A DNA stretch of 64,000 bases, taken from assembly GCA_903873805.1 (NCBI GenBank), contig CAIQQB010000132.1:21900-85899 (forward strand), read 5' to 3'. The notes beneath the pieces are model-generated. The model made no database searches and was not told where the DNA came from. It saw only the letters and a list, made by a program, of their open reading frames with translations. Below are positions 27,861-36,795 of this stretch, in pieces. This stretch comes from an uncultured Opitutia bacterium (GTDB lineage Bacteria; Verrucomicrobiota; Verrucomicrobiia; Opitutales; Opitutaceae). The position numbers were made by a program, and so were the translations under genes. Positions within the stretch are counted from its first letter, which is position 1. Every line of letters starts with the position of its first letter.

Positions 27861-28907
27861 ATGATCTATTTCGACGTCACCAAGACCGGCCGGGCCGGAC
27901 ACGCCTCGGGGCTGAACCGGGTGAGTGCGCGGTTGCGCGAGGAACTGGGCGCCGCGGCGCGGCCGATCGAATGGCACACACGGCGGCGGGAATTCCGGCA
28001 ACTACCGGCGGGCCGGCCAGTGGTGTGGCGGACCGGGGATTGGTTCTTCACCGGGGAGTTGTTCAGTGAAACGGAACGGCCGGGAATTGGGGCGTGGCTG
28101 CAGACGCGCCCGTGCCGGCTCGCGGCGCTTTTTCACGATGCGATTCCGCTGCGTTTTCCGGACATCACCTGGCCGCAGAGCGTCGCGCGGCATCCAGGGT
28201 ACCTGTCGTTGCTGGCGGATTTCGACCGGGTGTTGGCGGTGTCGGACGAGAGCGAAAAGGAGCTCGCTGCATTCTGGCGCTGGCAGGGCCGGACTGAGCG
28301 CGCCAAGACCGGCCGGCTGCACCTCGGGGCGGATTTCAACCGCCACCCCCGGCGACGCAGCACAACTCCGCCGCCGGAACCTGCGCTGCTCTGTGTGGGC
28401 ATTCTGGAGCCCAGGAAGAACCAGCTGTTTCTGCTCGAAGTCTGCGAGGCACTGTGGGCGGCAGGCGCGCATTTCACCCTGCATCTGGCGGGGCGGGTGA
28501 ACCCGCATTTTGGCGCGTCAGTGGTGGCGCGGGTGAAGTCCCTGCGCCGGACGGGCCGGGCGGTGCGGCATCATGAGGGCGTCGGCGACGCGGCGCTGGC
28601 CCAGCTCTACGCCTCGGCCCGGGCAACCGTTTTCCCGACCATTGCTGAAGGCTGCGGGCTGCCACTGCTCGAGTCGCTCTGGCAAGGCGTGCCGTGCGTA
28701 TGCAGCGACCTGCCGGTGCTGCGTGAAAACGCCGACGGCGGCGGCTGCGTGTCGGTGGCGGTGAACGATGCGGCGGCATGGTCGGGCGCGCTGCGACGTG
28801 TGCTCACTGACGACGCGGCCTGGCGGACGCTGGCGGACCAAGCCGCCTCCCGCCCGTTGCCGACCTGGGCGGAATCCGCCCGGGCGCTGCAGGCGGCATT
28901 GGTGTGA
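27861..28907 (+). CDS. Glycosyltransferase family 4-type protein
   Basis: A 348-residue GT-B glycosyltransferase. The C-terminal Rossmann half has LLCVGILEPRKNQLFLLEV and the donor-binding motif FPTIAEGCGLPLLESLWQGVPC, where E...E spacing is typical of GT4. The N-terminal half (MIYFDVTKTGRAGHASGLNRV) is less conserved. The acceptor and sugar are unknown. It is 66 nt downstream of pgl and could be part of that operon or of a surface-glycan group with the epimerases at 31140-33303. Confidence 0.85.
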   Translation: MIYFDVTKTGRAGHASGLNRVSARLREELGAAARPIEWHTRRREFRQLPAGRPVVWRTGDWFFTGELFSETERPGIGAWLQTRPCRLAALFHDAIPLRFPDITWPQSVARHPGYLSLLADFDRVLAVSDESEKELAAFWRWQGRTERAKTGRLHLGADFNRHPRRRSTTPPPEPALLCVGILEPRKNQLFLLEVCEALWAAGAHFTLHLAGRVNPHFGASVVARVKSLRRTGRAVRHHEGVGDAALAQLYASARATVFPTIAEGCGLPLLESLWQGVPCVCSDLPVLRENADGGGCVSVAVNDAAAWSGALRRVLTDDAAWRTLADQAASRPLPTWAESARALQAALV

Positions 28908-28968
28908 CCGGACTCATGCTGCCGTGGGAGGCGGGCATCGATTGCATGACGCGGGATCACGGCGAACC

Positions 28969-29087
28969 CAGTGCGTTGGGGTCAACGCGCTCCACCCCTA
29001 AGCGCGGGTCTGTTCGCCGATGGAGCAGATCCCTTCCGGAATTTCAAAATGGTCCGGTCTTTCGCCAGCCAACGCAGGCCGGACCAT
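28969..29087. repeat. Gap with a dispersed 28-bp repeat and a hairpin
   Basis: Positions 28969-28996 match 38621-38648 at about 24 of 28 bases (core ttggggtcaa-gcgctccacc). Further on, atggtccgg (29049-29057) and ccggaccat (29079-29087) form a 9-bp inverted repeat with a 21-nt loop. It sits between convergent genes and may act as a terminator, although no T-run follows either side. Confidence 0.45.
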
Positions 29088-29114
29088 CCAGCGTCCCAAG
29101 GCTTGGATTCCGCT

Positions 29115-30311
29115 TTAGGACTTCTTCACTGCGTAGGCCATGGCCTCGGCGATCTGCTCGAGTTGCTCGTCGGTGTGGCTGGCGGAGATGGCCGTGCGGA
29201 TGAGGTCCTTGCCCGTGGGCACGGCGGGCGCGATGGACATCACGGTGAAGACGCCTTTTTCGAGGAGTGCCTGCCAGAAATAATAGACGCGTTCCTTTGA
29301 GCCGAGCACGATGGGGACCGCGGGTGTCTCGCTGCCCCACGTATCGAGTCCCAGCGATTTAAGCATGGCGGTGTATTTGCGCGTGTTGCTCCAGAGGCGT
29401 TCGAGGTGCTCCGGTTCGGACTGCAGGACCGCGAGGGCGGCCCCGGCGGCGGCGGCCTGGCTCGGGCTGAGGGCGGCACTGAAGATCGTCTGCTTGGAAT
29501 GGGTGCGCAGGTATTCGATCAGGTCGCGGCTGCCGGCGACAAAGCCGCCGGTGCTCGCGAGCGACTTCGAAAGGCTGCCGCAGACGATATCGATCTGGTC
29601 GTTGAGCCCGAAATGATCCGCCGTGCCCCGCCCGCCGCGGCCGAGGACGCCGAAACCGTGCGCATCATCGAGCACGGTGAAGCAGCCGTGTTCCTGCGCC
29701 ACCGCCATGATCTCCGGCAGGCGGGCGATGTGACCCTCCATCGAATAGACGCCCTCGAGCACCAGGAGCTTGGGCGCCGCCGCCGGAGCGTGACTGGCAA
29801 CGGTGCGGAGATCGTCGGGGTTGTTGTGCGAGAAGCGTTCGACATCAGCGGTCGACAGCCGGATGCCGTCCCAGAGACAGGAGTGGATGTTTTTGTCCGC
29901 CAGGATGATGTCGCCCTTCTGCGCGAAGGCGCCGATGCCGGAGAGACAGGACAGGTAGCCGGCGGCATGCACGTGGCAGGCCTCGCGGCCGAGAAAGGCG
30001 GCGAGCTGTTCCTCCAGCTGGTGGTGATACGCCCGGGAGCCGTTCGAGATGCGGGCGCCGGTCGGGCTGGTGCCCCATTCGAGGAGCGCGGCGCGGGCGG
30101 CCTCGATGACCTTGGGGTGAAACGAGAGTCCCAGGTAGTCGTTGCTCGCGAGCATGATCATGTCCCGGCCCTTCAGCCGGACGCGGGGGCCGGTCTGTGC
30201 CTCCATCGCATGATAGTACGGCGCGTATTTCAGCCGCAGCTTGGTGGCGGTGTCGGCCCGGCAGCGCTCGCGGATGAGACGGGTGGTCGTGGAAAAGAGG
30301 GAAAACGCCAT
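29115..30311 (-). CDS. PLP-dependent alpha-oxoamine synthase (BioF/KBL/SPT family)
   Basis: A 398-residue fold-type I PLP enzyme. Such enzymes condense an acyl-CoA with an amino acid (8-amino-7-oxononanoate synthase, 2-amino-3-ketobutyrate CoA ligase, serine palmitoyltransferase). DDAHGFGVLG (215-224) and the Schiff-base lysine K249 in GSLSKSLASTGGF are present; SNDYLGLSFHP and SPTGARISNGSRAYHHQLE also match. Which member it is cannot be fixed here: no bio or tdh genes are nearby, and the neighbours are glycosyltransferase and epimerase genes. ATG 30311 begins the conserved part; the longer upstream frame overlaps the GT2 gene. Confidence 0.88.
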   Translation of the reverse strand: MAFSLFSTTTRLIRERCRADTATKLRLKYAPYYHAMEAQTGPRVRLKGRDMIMLASNDYLGLSFHPKVIEAARAALLEWGTSPTGARISNGSRAYHHQLEEQLAAFLGREACHVHAAGYLSCLSGIGAFAQKGDIILADKNIHSCLWDGIRLSTADVERFSHNNPDDLRTVASHAPAAAPKLLVLEGVYSMEGHIARLPEIMAVAQEHGCFTVLDDAHGFGVLGRGGRGTADHFGLNDQIDIVCGSLSKSLASTGGFVAGSRDLIEYLRTHSKQTIFSAALSPSQAAAAGAALAVLQSEPEHLERLWSNTRKYTAMLKSLGLDTWGSETPAVPIVLGSKERVYYFWQALLEKGVFTVMSIAPAVPTGKDLIRTAISASHTDEQLEQIAEAMAYAVKKS

Positions 30312-30360
30312 GGCGGTCGGGTAGCGGGGCGGATTTTGCCGCGGATGGCAAAGCCAGATT

Positions 30361-31131
30361 TCAGGGCCCGCCCTTGCGCCGGTAGTCACCGCGACTGAAA
30401 AACTTTTCCAGCCACACATACATGCAGATGAAGAAATACCGGCTGCCCATCTCCTTGATCTTGAGCTTGGCGACGCCGTGGCGGCGGTTCTGCCAGCTGA
30501 TCGGCACGACGGTCCAGGAGTAGCCGCGCACGATCGCCTTCAGCGGCAGTTCGACGGTCAGGTTGAAGTGCGGCGCGATCAGCGGCCGGCAGCCGTCGAT
30601 CACCGTGCGTCGGTAGGCTTTGAAGGCGTTGGTCGTGTCGTTGAGCGGAATGGCAAACATCACCTTGATGAACAGATTGGCCATCCGGTTGACGAAAAGC
30701 TTCACCCGGGGGTAGTCTGTCACGCGGCCACCCTTGATGAACCGGCTGCCGAAAACGCACTCCCAGCCGTCATCCTGAAGCAGCCGCCAGTAGCGCACCG
30801 CGTCGGTGGGGGAGTCCGAGGCGTCCGCCATCATGATCACCACGGCGTCGCCGCGGCTGTGGTTGAGGCCGCGAACGATGGCGCGGCCGAAGCCGTTCAG
30901 GCCGGTGTTCTGCACCGGATTGAGCGCGGGGATTTCCCGCTGCAGCTCCTGCAGCACAGCCCAGGTGCGGTCCTTGCTGCCGTCGTCGACCACGACGAGT
31001 TCGTGGGGAATTCCCTCCCGGTTGAACGTCGTGTGCAGGTCGCGCAGGGTGCCGGGCAGCGACTCCTCCTCGTCGCGCGCGGGGATCACCACGGAGTACA
31101 GCTGCAAAGGCGGGGTGGACGGCGGAGGCAT
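30361..31131 (-). CDS. Glycosyltransferase family 2
   Basis: A 256-residue GT-A enzyme similar to dolichyl/polyprenyl-phosphate sugar synthases. Motifs: SVVIPARDEEESLPGTL, VVVDDGSKDRT (D49, D50) and MMADASDSP as the DxD-like site. FINRMANLFI-type and NDTTNAFKAYRR segments resemble the PPM synthase group, but no C-terminal membrane anchor is seen. ATG 31131 is used; the longer frame runs into the preceding epimerase gene, which ends 8 nt upstream. Probably cotranscribed with the two epimerases. Confidence 0.87.
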   Translation of the reverse strand: MPPPSTPPLQLYSVVIPARDEEESLPGTLRDLHTTFNREGIPHELVVVDDGSKDRTWAVLQELQREIPALNPVQNTGLNGFGRAIVRGLNHSRGDAVVIMMADASDSPTDAVRYWRLLQDDGWECVFGSRFIKGGRVTDYPRVKLFVNRMANLFIKVMFAIPLNDTTNAFKAYRRTVIDGCRPLIAPHFNLTVELPLKAIVRGYSWTVVPISWQNRRHGVAKLKIKEMGSRYFFICMYVWLEKFFSRGDYRRKGGP

Positions 31132-31139
31132 GGGGCCCG

Positions 31140-32213
31140 TCACAGCGGTGCGGAGACGTCGAGCCACTCCGGATGGGCGTCGGCCTGCGCCGCGATTTCG
31201 CCGAGGATTTCCGTCACCGGGGTCTGCGGGCGCCAGGCCCAGATTTGCGTGGCGCGGGCGTGGTCGAGCACGACCCAGGGCAGGTCGAAGGCGCGCGGCG
31301 CGGGGTCGGCGGCGACCGGATGCGGGCCGAACCGCTCGGCGCACCAGTCGCTCAGTTGCCGCAGAGAGCGGGCGGAAGCCGCGCCACCGCTGACATTGAC
31401 GAGCCGGTCGGCCGGGGCGACCGCCGGAGCGGCAAACTGCGCGGTCAGCAATGGCATGAGGTCGCGCGGGTGCAGGCAGTCGCGCACCTGGTGGCCGTGG
31501 CCGCCGAAGCCGATGTAGCGGAGCGGACGGCGTTGACGCCACATGTGGAGCCAGTAGGCAAAGATGCCCTGGTCGGGCCGGCCGAACTGGCCCGCGCCGG
31601 CCAGCACCCCGCAGCGGTTGATGAAGACGGGGAAATTGAACGTGGCGCCGTATTCGAGGGCGAGCGCCTCGCTGGCGAGCTTGGTCGAGCCGTAGAGCGA
31701 GACGGGGGCCTGGGTGGAGAAATCCTCCGTGATGCCGGCGGCGGACAGCCCGGGCGGGAGCTTGGCGCCGGGCGACGGGACGAAGGCGTCATCGACGGCG
31801 GCAACCGGCAACGCGGCGAGTGGCGGGATGGAATAGACCCGGCTGGTTGACAGCAGGGTGAAGCCGGCGCGGTGGCGCTTGCAGTATTCGAGCAGATTGA
31901 CCGTGCCGCCGAGATTGTGCTCAACCAGCTGCCGCGAACTGGTCTGGCCGTCCACGCCCGCCAGCACGCTGGGATTGGCGGCGGCGTCGATCACCCAGTC
32001 GGCGGCCGGCAGCGGCTCCAGGTCGCTGGCGGCGCGGAGGTCGGCGTGATACAGGCGGACGCCGAGCCGCTTGAGCTCCGCCCGGTTGGTCTCGCTGCCC
32101 GGGCGGATGAAATTGTCGAAGCCGCTGAGCTCGTGTCCCGCGCCGCTACGCGCCAACTCCCGGGCCAGGGCGCCGCCGACGAAACCGCAGACACCGGAGA
32201 TCAGGATTTTCAT
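31140..32213 (-). CDS. NAD-dependent epimerase/dehydratase (extended SDR)
   Basis: A 357-residue extended short-chain dehydrogenase. The nucleotide-binding motif GVCGFVGG is at residues 7-14 and the catalytic pair Y174-x3-K178 lies in SLYGSTKLASE. It most resembles nucleotide-sugar 4-epimerases or CDP-paratose 2-epimerase-like enzymes. The substrate is unknown. It starts 25 nt after the next epimerase gene and precedes the GT2 gene by 8 nt, so the three likely make and transfer one sugar. Confidence 0.87.
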   Translation of the reverse strand: MKILISGVCGFVGGALARELARSGAGHELSGFDNFIRPGSETNRAELKRLGVRLYHADLRAASDLEPLPAADWVIDAAANPSVLAGVDGQTSSRQLVEHNLGGTVNLLEYCKRHRAGFTLLSTSRVYSIPPLAALPVAAVDDAFVPSPGAKLPPGLSAAGITEDFSTQAPVSLYGSTKLASEALALEYGATFNFPVFINRCGVLAGAGQFGRPDQGIFAYWLHMWRQRRPLRYIGFGGHGHQVRDCLHPRDLMPLLTAQFAAPAVAPADRLVNVSGGAASARSLRQLSDWCAERFGPHPVAADPAPRAFDLPWVVLDHARATQIWAWRPQTPVTEILGEIAAQADAHPEWLDVSAPL

Positions 32214-32238
32214 GGGGTGAAGGGCGGGGTGGGCGGAG

Positions 32239-33303
32239 TCAGGCTTGGGCGGGACGCGAACGCCAGGCGGCGACGATCTGCCGGATGGTCTCCTCGAGGC
32301 TCACGGAGATGTCCCAGCTCGGGTAATGCGCCCGCATTTTGCGCAAATCGGAGTAGTAGCAGATATGGTCGCCGGCGCGGTTTTGGTCGACGTAGGTGTG
32401 GATCTGTTTGCGGCCGGAGAACCTCTCCGTGATTTGAAACGCCTCGAGGATGGAGCAGGAGTTGTCCTTGCCGCCGCCGAGGTTGTAGACTTCTCCCGCG
32501 CGCGGGGCGGCGACGAAGGCGGCCATGAAGCGGGCAACATCGAGCGAGTGGATGTTGTCGCGCACCTGCTTGCCCTTGTAGCCGAAGACGCGGTATTCGC
32601 GGCCCTCGAGGTTGCACTTCACGAGGTAGCTGAGGAAACCGTGCAGCTCGACGCCCGTGTGGTTGGGGCCGGTTAGACAGCCGCCGCGCAGCGCGCAGGT
32701 GGGCAGGCCGAAGTAGCGGCCGTACTCCTGCACCATCACGTCGGCCGCAACCTTGCTGGCGCCGAAGAGCGAGTGTTTGGACTGGTCGATGGTGAACGTC
32801 TCCGCGATGCCGTGGGCGTAGGCGGGGTCGGCGTAGTCCCAGCGAGTCGCGAGCTCCGTGAGCGCAATGCGGTTGGGCGCATCGCCATAGACCTTGTTTG
32901 TGCTCATGTGGACAAACGGCGCCTCCGGGGCGGCCTGGCGCGCCGCCTCCAGCAGGTTGAGCGTGCCGACGGCATTGGTGTCAAAGTCGTCAAACGGGAT
33001 CGCGGCCGCGCGGTCGTGGGACGGCTGGGCGGCGGTGTGGATGATGGCGGCGGGCCGGAGCTCCCGCACGAGGGCGAGCACCCCGGCGCGGTCGCGGATG
33101 TCGAGCTCGTGGTGGGCGAAACCGGGCAGCTCGCGTGCGAGCCGCTGCTGGTTCCAGCGGGTGTCCCCGGTCGGGCCGAAGAAGACGGCGCGCTGGTTGT
33201 TGTCGACGCCATGGACGGTGTAGCCGAGCTCGCGGGCGAAATGGAGACAGACCTCGGAGCCGATGAGGCCGGAGGAGCCGGTGACGAGTAGAATTTTGGC
33301 CAT
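32239..33303 (-). CDS. NAD-dependent epimerase, CDP-paratose 2-epimerase-like
   Basis: A 354-residue extended [16 protein letters not shown] is the Rossmann motif (residues 7-19), followed by [12 protein letters not shown] and [11 protein letters not shown]. The classic YxxxK is FxxxK here: F180-G-A-S-K184 in [23 protein letters not shown]. Sequence context resembles the CDP-paratose 2-epimerase (tyvelose) group. Loss of the Tyr would demand another base or a changed chemistry. ATG 33303 starts [12 protein letters not shown]. It is the first gene of the epimerase-GT2 set. Confidence 0.85.
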   Translation of the reverse strand: MAKILLVTGSSGLIGSEVCLHFARELGYTVHGVDNNQRAVFFGPTGDTRWNQQRLARELPGFAHHELDIRDRAGVLALVRELRPAAIIHTAAQPSHDRAAAIPFDDFDTNAVGTLNLLEAARQAAPEAPFVHMSTNKVYGDAPNRIALTELATRWDYADPAYAHGIAETFTIDQSKHSLFGASKVAADVMVQEYGRYFGLPTCALRGGCLTGPNHTGVELHGFLSYLVKCNLEGREYRVFGYKGKQVRDNIHSLDVARFMAAFVAAPRAGEVYNLGGGKDNSCSILEAFQITERFSGRKQIHTYVDQNRAGDHICYYSDLRKMRAHYPSWDISVSLEETIRQIVAAWRSRPAQA

Positions 33304-33551
33304 GGCGGGAGCCCCTGTTGTGCCGAAGAAGGCTGGTGGGTGTCGAGACTGCAGTCTGCGCTGCCCAGGGGAGGTCTTGGATTGGCGGCAGCTTAGAGCA
33401 GGCGGCGGCGAACATTGCCCTACATTGGCTTTGGCCGGGTTCGGCGCCCCCATGTATTGGGATGGCCATCCCTCAATCCCCGGGGTCAGCGACCCCGGCT
33501 ACAGTTGTCGGGCCAATCCAATCCAATCCAATCCAATCCAATCCCCCCGGC
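33304..33551. repeat. Repeat-rich gap: GTAG-REP and CCAAT microsatellite
   Basis: This 248-nt gap between kup (3' end) and the epimerase start holds a minus-strand REP: ccggggtc (33480-33487), loop agc, gaccccgg (33491-33498), then ctac (GTAG complement, 33499-33502). Next is a pentanucleotide tandem array, six CCAAT units (33513-33542). The rest shows no gene. The REP and its flank match the pair at 39747-39818 closely. Confidence 0.75.
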
Positions 33552-35456
33552 CTACAGCTGCACGGGCAGGCCGAGTTCGATGATCTGCGAAGGCGGGATG
33601 CGGTAATAGTCCTTCGCCGGGCGGGCGTTCCGGGTGAGCAGTCCGTAGAGGCGCTTTTCCCATTCCCACATCTTGGCGCTGCCGCCGGTGATGATCATCT
33701 CCCGGTTGAAGAAATAGATCGCCGCCTGCAGGTTCACCGGCACCTTGCTCTCCTTGATTTTCGCCATGATCAGTCCGACATCGGGTGACTGCATGTAGCC
33801 GTAGCGGGCGACCGCGCGCCAGACACCCTCGCCAATCATGCGCAGGACGAGCTGCTCGGTTTCGTGCACGGTCGGCACTTCCTCGGTCAGGATGCTCAGC
33901 AGCACGACAGTCTTGTGCAGACAGCGGTTGGCCTTGACCTGGTGGAGCAGGGCGATGGGCGTGCCCTTGGGCGAGCCGGCCATGAACACCGCGGTGCCCT
34001 CGACTCGCACGATGTGCTTGCTGCCGGCGATGTTCATCAGCTCGGACTCCGTGATGCTGTTGCTGTAAATGCGGTGAAACACCTCGTCGCGCCCGAGTTT
34101 CCAGGTATGCATCACCGCGAGCACGGCGGCGCCGATGGCGAGCGGAAACCAGCCGCCGTCGGTGAGCTTGTCGGTGTTGGAAAGAAAGAACGCGAGGTCG
34201 GCCAACAGGAACACGCAGCAGAGCGGTCCCGCCTGCCAGATCGACCAGCTCCAGTTCCGCCGCGTGACCAGGTAGAAGGCGGCCGTCGTGATGGCCATGG
34301 TGCCGGTCACGGCGATGCCATAGGCCGACGCGAGACGGTCGCTGGAGCCGAAGGCGGCGACGGTGAGGATGGCGCCGATGGCGAGCAGCGCATTGACGAA
34401 GGGCACGTAGATCTGCCCGGAGTGCTCGGCGTTGGTGTAATTGACTTTCAGGCGCGGGAAATAGCCGAGCTGGATGGCTTGCCGCGTGAGCGAGTAGGCC
34501 CCCGAGATGAGGGCTTGGCTGGCGATGATCGCGGCGACGATCGAAAGTCCCGTGAGCACCGCGCGGCCGAGTCCCGCCGGAGCCATGGCAAAGAAGGGAT
34601 TATCATCCGAACCGGGGTGGGAGAGCAGAAACGCACCCTGGCCAAAGTAATTCAGCACCAGCCCGGGAAAGGCCGCGCCATACCAGGCGATGGTGATGAA
34701 GCGCCGGCCGAAATGGCCCATGTCGGCGTAAAGTGCCTCCGCGCCAGTGATGGCCAGCACGACCGAGCCGAGCAACGTGGCGATCTGCCCCGGCCGGTGG
34801 GCCAGCAACCGGAGTCCGCAGAAAGGATTGAGGGCCTGCAGCACTCCCGGATACGTAAAGATATACCAGGCGCCGAGGACCCCGAGGGTGGCGAACCACA
34901 CCAACATCACCGGACCGAAGACGCCGCCGATCTGCTTGGTTCCCCGCTTCTGGAACCAGAACAGCCCCGCCAGAATCACGCAGGCCAACAGGGTGATCTG
35001 CCCCTGAGTGAAGTCAGGGCTGATCTGCTTGAACCCCTCCGCCGCGCCGAGCACGGAGATGGCGGGCGTGATGATGCCGTCGCCGTAGAGCAGCGCGGCG
35101 CCGACCAGGATCATGATGACCGCAGGATCCAATCCCCGGGGGGCGGAGGTCCGCTCCGCCCGCTTGGCATGGATCAGCGCCAGCAGCGCAAAGATGCCAC
35201 CCTCGCCGTGGTTGTCGGCCTTGGTGATGAAGAACAGGTATTTCACGCTCACCACCAGCACCAGCGACCAGAAGATGAGCGACAGCACGCCGAGCACGCC
35301 CTCGGTCCGGGTGACCCCGTCCGGCAGATGGGTCATGCACTCCCGCATGGTGTAAAGCGGGCTGGTGCCGATGTCGCCGAAGACGACGCCGAGCGCTCCC
35401 AGGCAAAGGGCGGCCTTGGCGGCGGATTTCATATCCCCGGTGGAATGGGTACTCAT
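33552..35456 (-). CDS. kup: Potassium uptake protein Kup
   Basis: A 634-residue K+ transporter of the KUP/HAK family. About 12 hydrophobic segments occupy residues ~15-435, starting with ALGVVFGDIGTSPLYTMRE, the family signature. GDGIITPAISVLGAAEG and SQALISGAYSLTRQAIQLG are further conserved blocks. The last ~170 residues form the cytoplasmic domain. ATG 35456 (MSTHSTGDMKS) is a sensible start; the frame is open upstream. It probably imports K+ with H+. Confidence 0.95.
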   Translation of the reverse strand: MSTHSTGDMKSAAKAALCLGALGVVFGDIGTSPLYTMRECMTHLPDGVTRTEGVLGVLSLIFWSLVLVVSVKYLFFITKADNHGEGGIFALLALIHAKRAERTSAPRGLDPAVIMILVGAALLYGDGIITPAISVLGAAEGFKQISPDFTQGQITLLACVILAGLFWFQKRGTKQIGGVFGPVMLVWFATLGVLGAWYIFTYPGVLQALNPFCGLRLLAHRPGQIATLLGSVVLAITGAEALYADMGHFGRRFITIAWYGAAFPGLVLNYFGQGAFLLSHPGSDDNPFFAMAPAGLGRAVLTGLSIVAAIIASQALISGAYSLTRQAIQLGYFPRLKVNYTNAEHSGQIYVPFVNALLAIGAILTVAAFGSSDRLASAYGIAVTGTMAITTAAFYLVTRRNWSWSIWQAGPLCCVFLLADLAFFLSNTDKLTDGGWFPLAIGAAVLAVMHTWKLGRDEVFHRIYSNSITESELMNIAGSKHIVRVEGTAVFMAGSPKGTPIALLHQVKANRCLHKTVVLLSILTEEVPTVHETEQLVLRMIGEGVWRAVARYGYMQSPDVGLIMAKIKESKVPVNLQAAIYFFNREMIITGGSAKMWEWEKRLYGLLTRNARPAKDYYRIPPSQIIELGLPVQL

Positions 35457-35784
35457 GCAGGAAGGGGGTACATTTGTGATGTGCAGCCCCACTCCAAGCA
35501 GTTTTGCGGCCAACCGCGAAATCTGCTTGCTTTGGGGCGGCGGCAAGGCTCGGCGGAAGACGGAGTCCCGTCGCTTCCGCGGCGGGTTACATGGTTCCAG
35601 CGATCTTAACTTTCTGCCGGGACACCGGCCATGGGTAGTGTCTCAGGTTGCGCTTTGCCGCCGTAGGTCGGGCTTCACGCCTGACGTGTCGGGGATAAAC
35701 CCCGACCTACAGTTCGCAAACTGAGCCAGTATGCATCCCAGCCGTTTCTCGACAAACCTCATCCAATATCTAGCTTCAGATGCC
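35457..35784. other. Divergent 328-nt gap between kup and menB
   Basis: This region must contain the kup promoter (leftward) and the menB promoter (rightward). It also holds the palindromic element at 35642-35725, described separately. No further coding sequence is convincing; the frame preceding menB is open back to 35731 but lacks family-like sequence. No promoter boxes could be assigned with confidence. Confidence 0.5.
35642..35725. repeat. 84-bp inverted REP pair (BIME-like)
   Basis: The outer arms ctcaggttgcg (35642-35652) and cgcaaactgag (35715-35725) are inverted with one mismatch. Within them, gtaggtcggg (35663-35672) and cccgacctac (35701-35710) are a perfect 10-bp inverted repeat, so GTAG heads both strands. 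Each half can also form its own hairpin, for example gtcgggg-ataaa-ccccgac. It lies between divergent kup and menB. Confidence 0.78.
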
Positions 35785-36621
35785 ATGAGCCTCCCCACCT
35801 GGCAGCCCGTCAAGACCTACTCCGATATCCTTTACCACAAGTCTGACGGCATCGCGCGCATCACCATCAACCGCCCCGCCAAGCGCAACGCCTTCCGGCC
35901 CGAAACGGTCGCGCAGCTCATCGAGGCGTTTGCCGACGCCCGCGAGGACCAGTCGATCGGCGTCGTGCTCCTCACGGGCGCGGGCCCGCACACGGACGGC
36001 AAATACGCTTTCTGCGCCGGTGGTGACCAGGCGGTGCGCGGCAAAGCCGGTTATGTGGGGGGCGACGGGGTGCCGCGACTCAACGTCCTCGATTTGCAGA
36101 AGCTCATCCGCTCCATGCCCAAGGTCGTCATCGCGCTCGTCGCCGGTTACGCCATCGGCGGCGGCCACGTTCTGCACCTGGTCTGCGACCTCACGCTGGC
36201 GGCAGACAACGCGATTTTCGGGCAGGTCGGGCCGCGCATGGGCAGCTTTGACGGCGGCTTTGGTTCAAGCTATCTCGCCCGCATCGTGGGCCAGAAGAAG
36301 GCGCGCGAAATCTGGTTTCTCTGCCGGCAGTACGGCGCAAAGGAGGCGCTCGACATGGGACTCGTAAACGCGGTCGTGCCCGTGGCCGAACTGGAGGCCG
36401 AGGGCGTGAAATGGGCACGGGAGATTCTCGGTCACAGCCCGCTGGCGATCCGCTGCCTCAAGTCCGCCTTCAACGCCGATGTCGACGGCCAGTCGGGCCT
36501 GCAGGAGCTGGCGGGCAACGCGACTTTGCTTTACTACATGAGCGAGGAGGCAAAGGAATTCCACTCTGCCCAGCGCGAAAAACGGAAGCCGAACGCCCGC
36601 AAGTTCCCCTGGCTGCCGTGA
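35785..36621 (+). CDS. menB: 1,4-dihydroxy-2-naphthoyl-CoA synthase MenB
   Basis: A 278-residue crotonase-fold enzyme that cyclises o-succinylbenzoyl-CoA in menaquinone synthesis. MenB-specific blocks: [19 protein letters not shown] (76-82), GYAIGGGH (121-128), [20 protein letters not shown] and the C-terminal [12 protein letters not shown] 35785 matches the family start; an upstream ATG at 35731 is possible but adds unrelated residues. No other men genes are adjacent. Confidence 0.95.
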   Translation: MSLPTWQPVKTYSDILYHKSDGIARITINRPAKRNAFRPETVAQLIEAFADAREDQSIGVVLLTGAGPHTDGKYAFCAGGDQAVRGKAGYVGGDGVPRLNVLDLQKLIRSMPKVVIALVAGYAIGGGHVLHLVCDLTLAADNAIFGQVGPRMGSFDGGFGSSYLARIVGQKKAREIWFLCRQYGAKEALDMGLVNAVVPVAELEAEGVKWAREILGHSPLAIRCLKSAFNADVDGQSGLQELAGNATLLYYMSEEAKEFHSAQREKRKPNARKFPWLP

Positions 36622-36732
36622 GCGGGTGCCGGAGTGATCGGTCCGGACAATCTCGCGCGGGTTCGAATCAAACCCAGCAGTGTTGAAGCAGGAAGCCAGG
36701 AAGCCCGGAAATAGCGGTCCTTTTCTCTCAAT

Positions 36733-36756
36733 GTAGGCGGGGTGCCTTCATCCCGC
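36733..36756 (+). repeat. GTAG-headed REP
   Basis: GTAG (36733-36736) followed by gcggg (36737-36741) and cccgc (36752-36756), a 5-bp stem extended by a G-T pair, with an 8-9 nt loop. A single, unpaired copy. Confidence 0.55.
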
Positions 36757-36795
36757 GATTTGGGTCTCCCCTGATGTTGGTACTTTCAAGATTTT

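Noticed and set aside
33513..33542. CRISPR array
   Set aside because: Units are 5 bp without spacers; it is a simple microsatellite.
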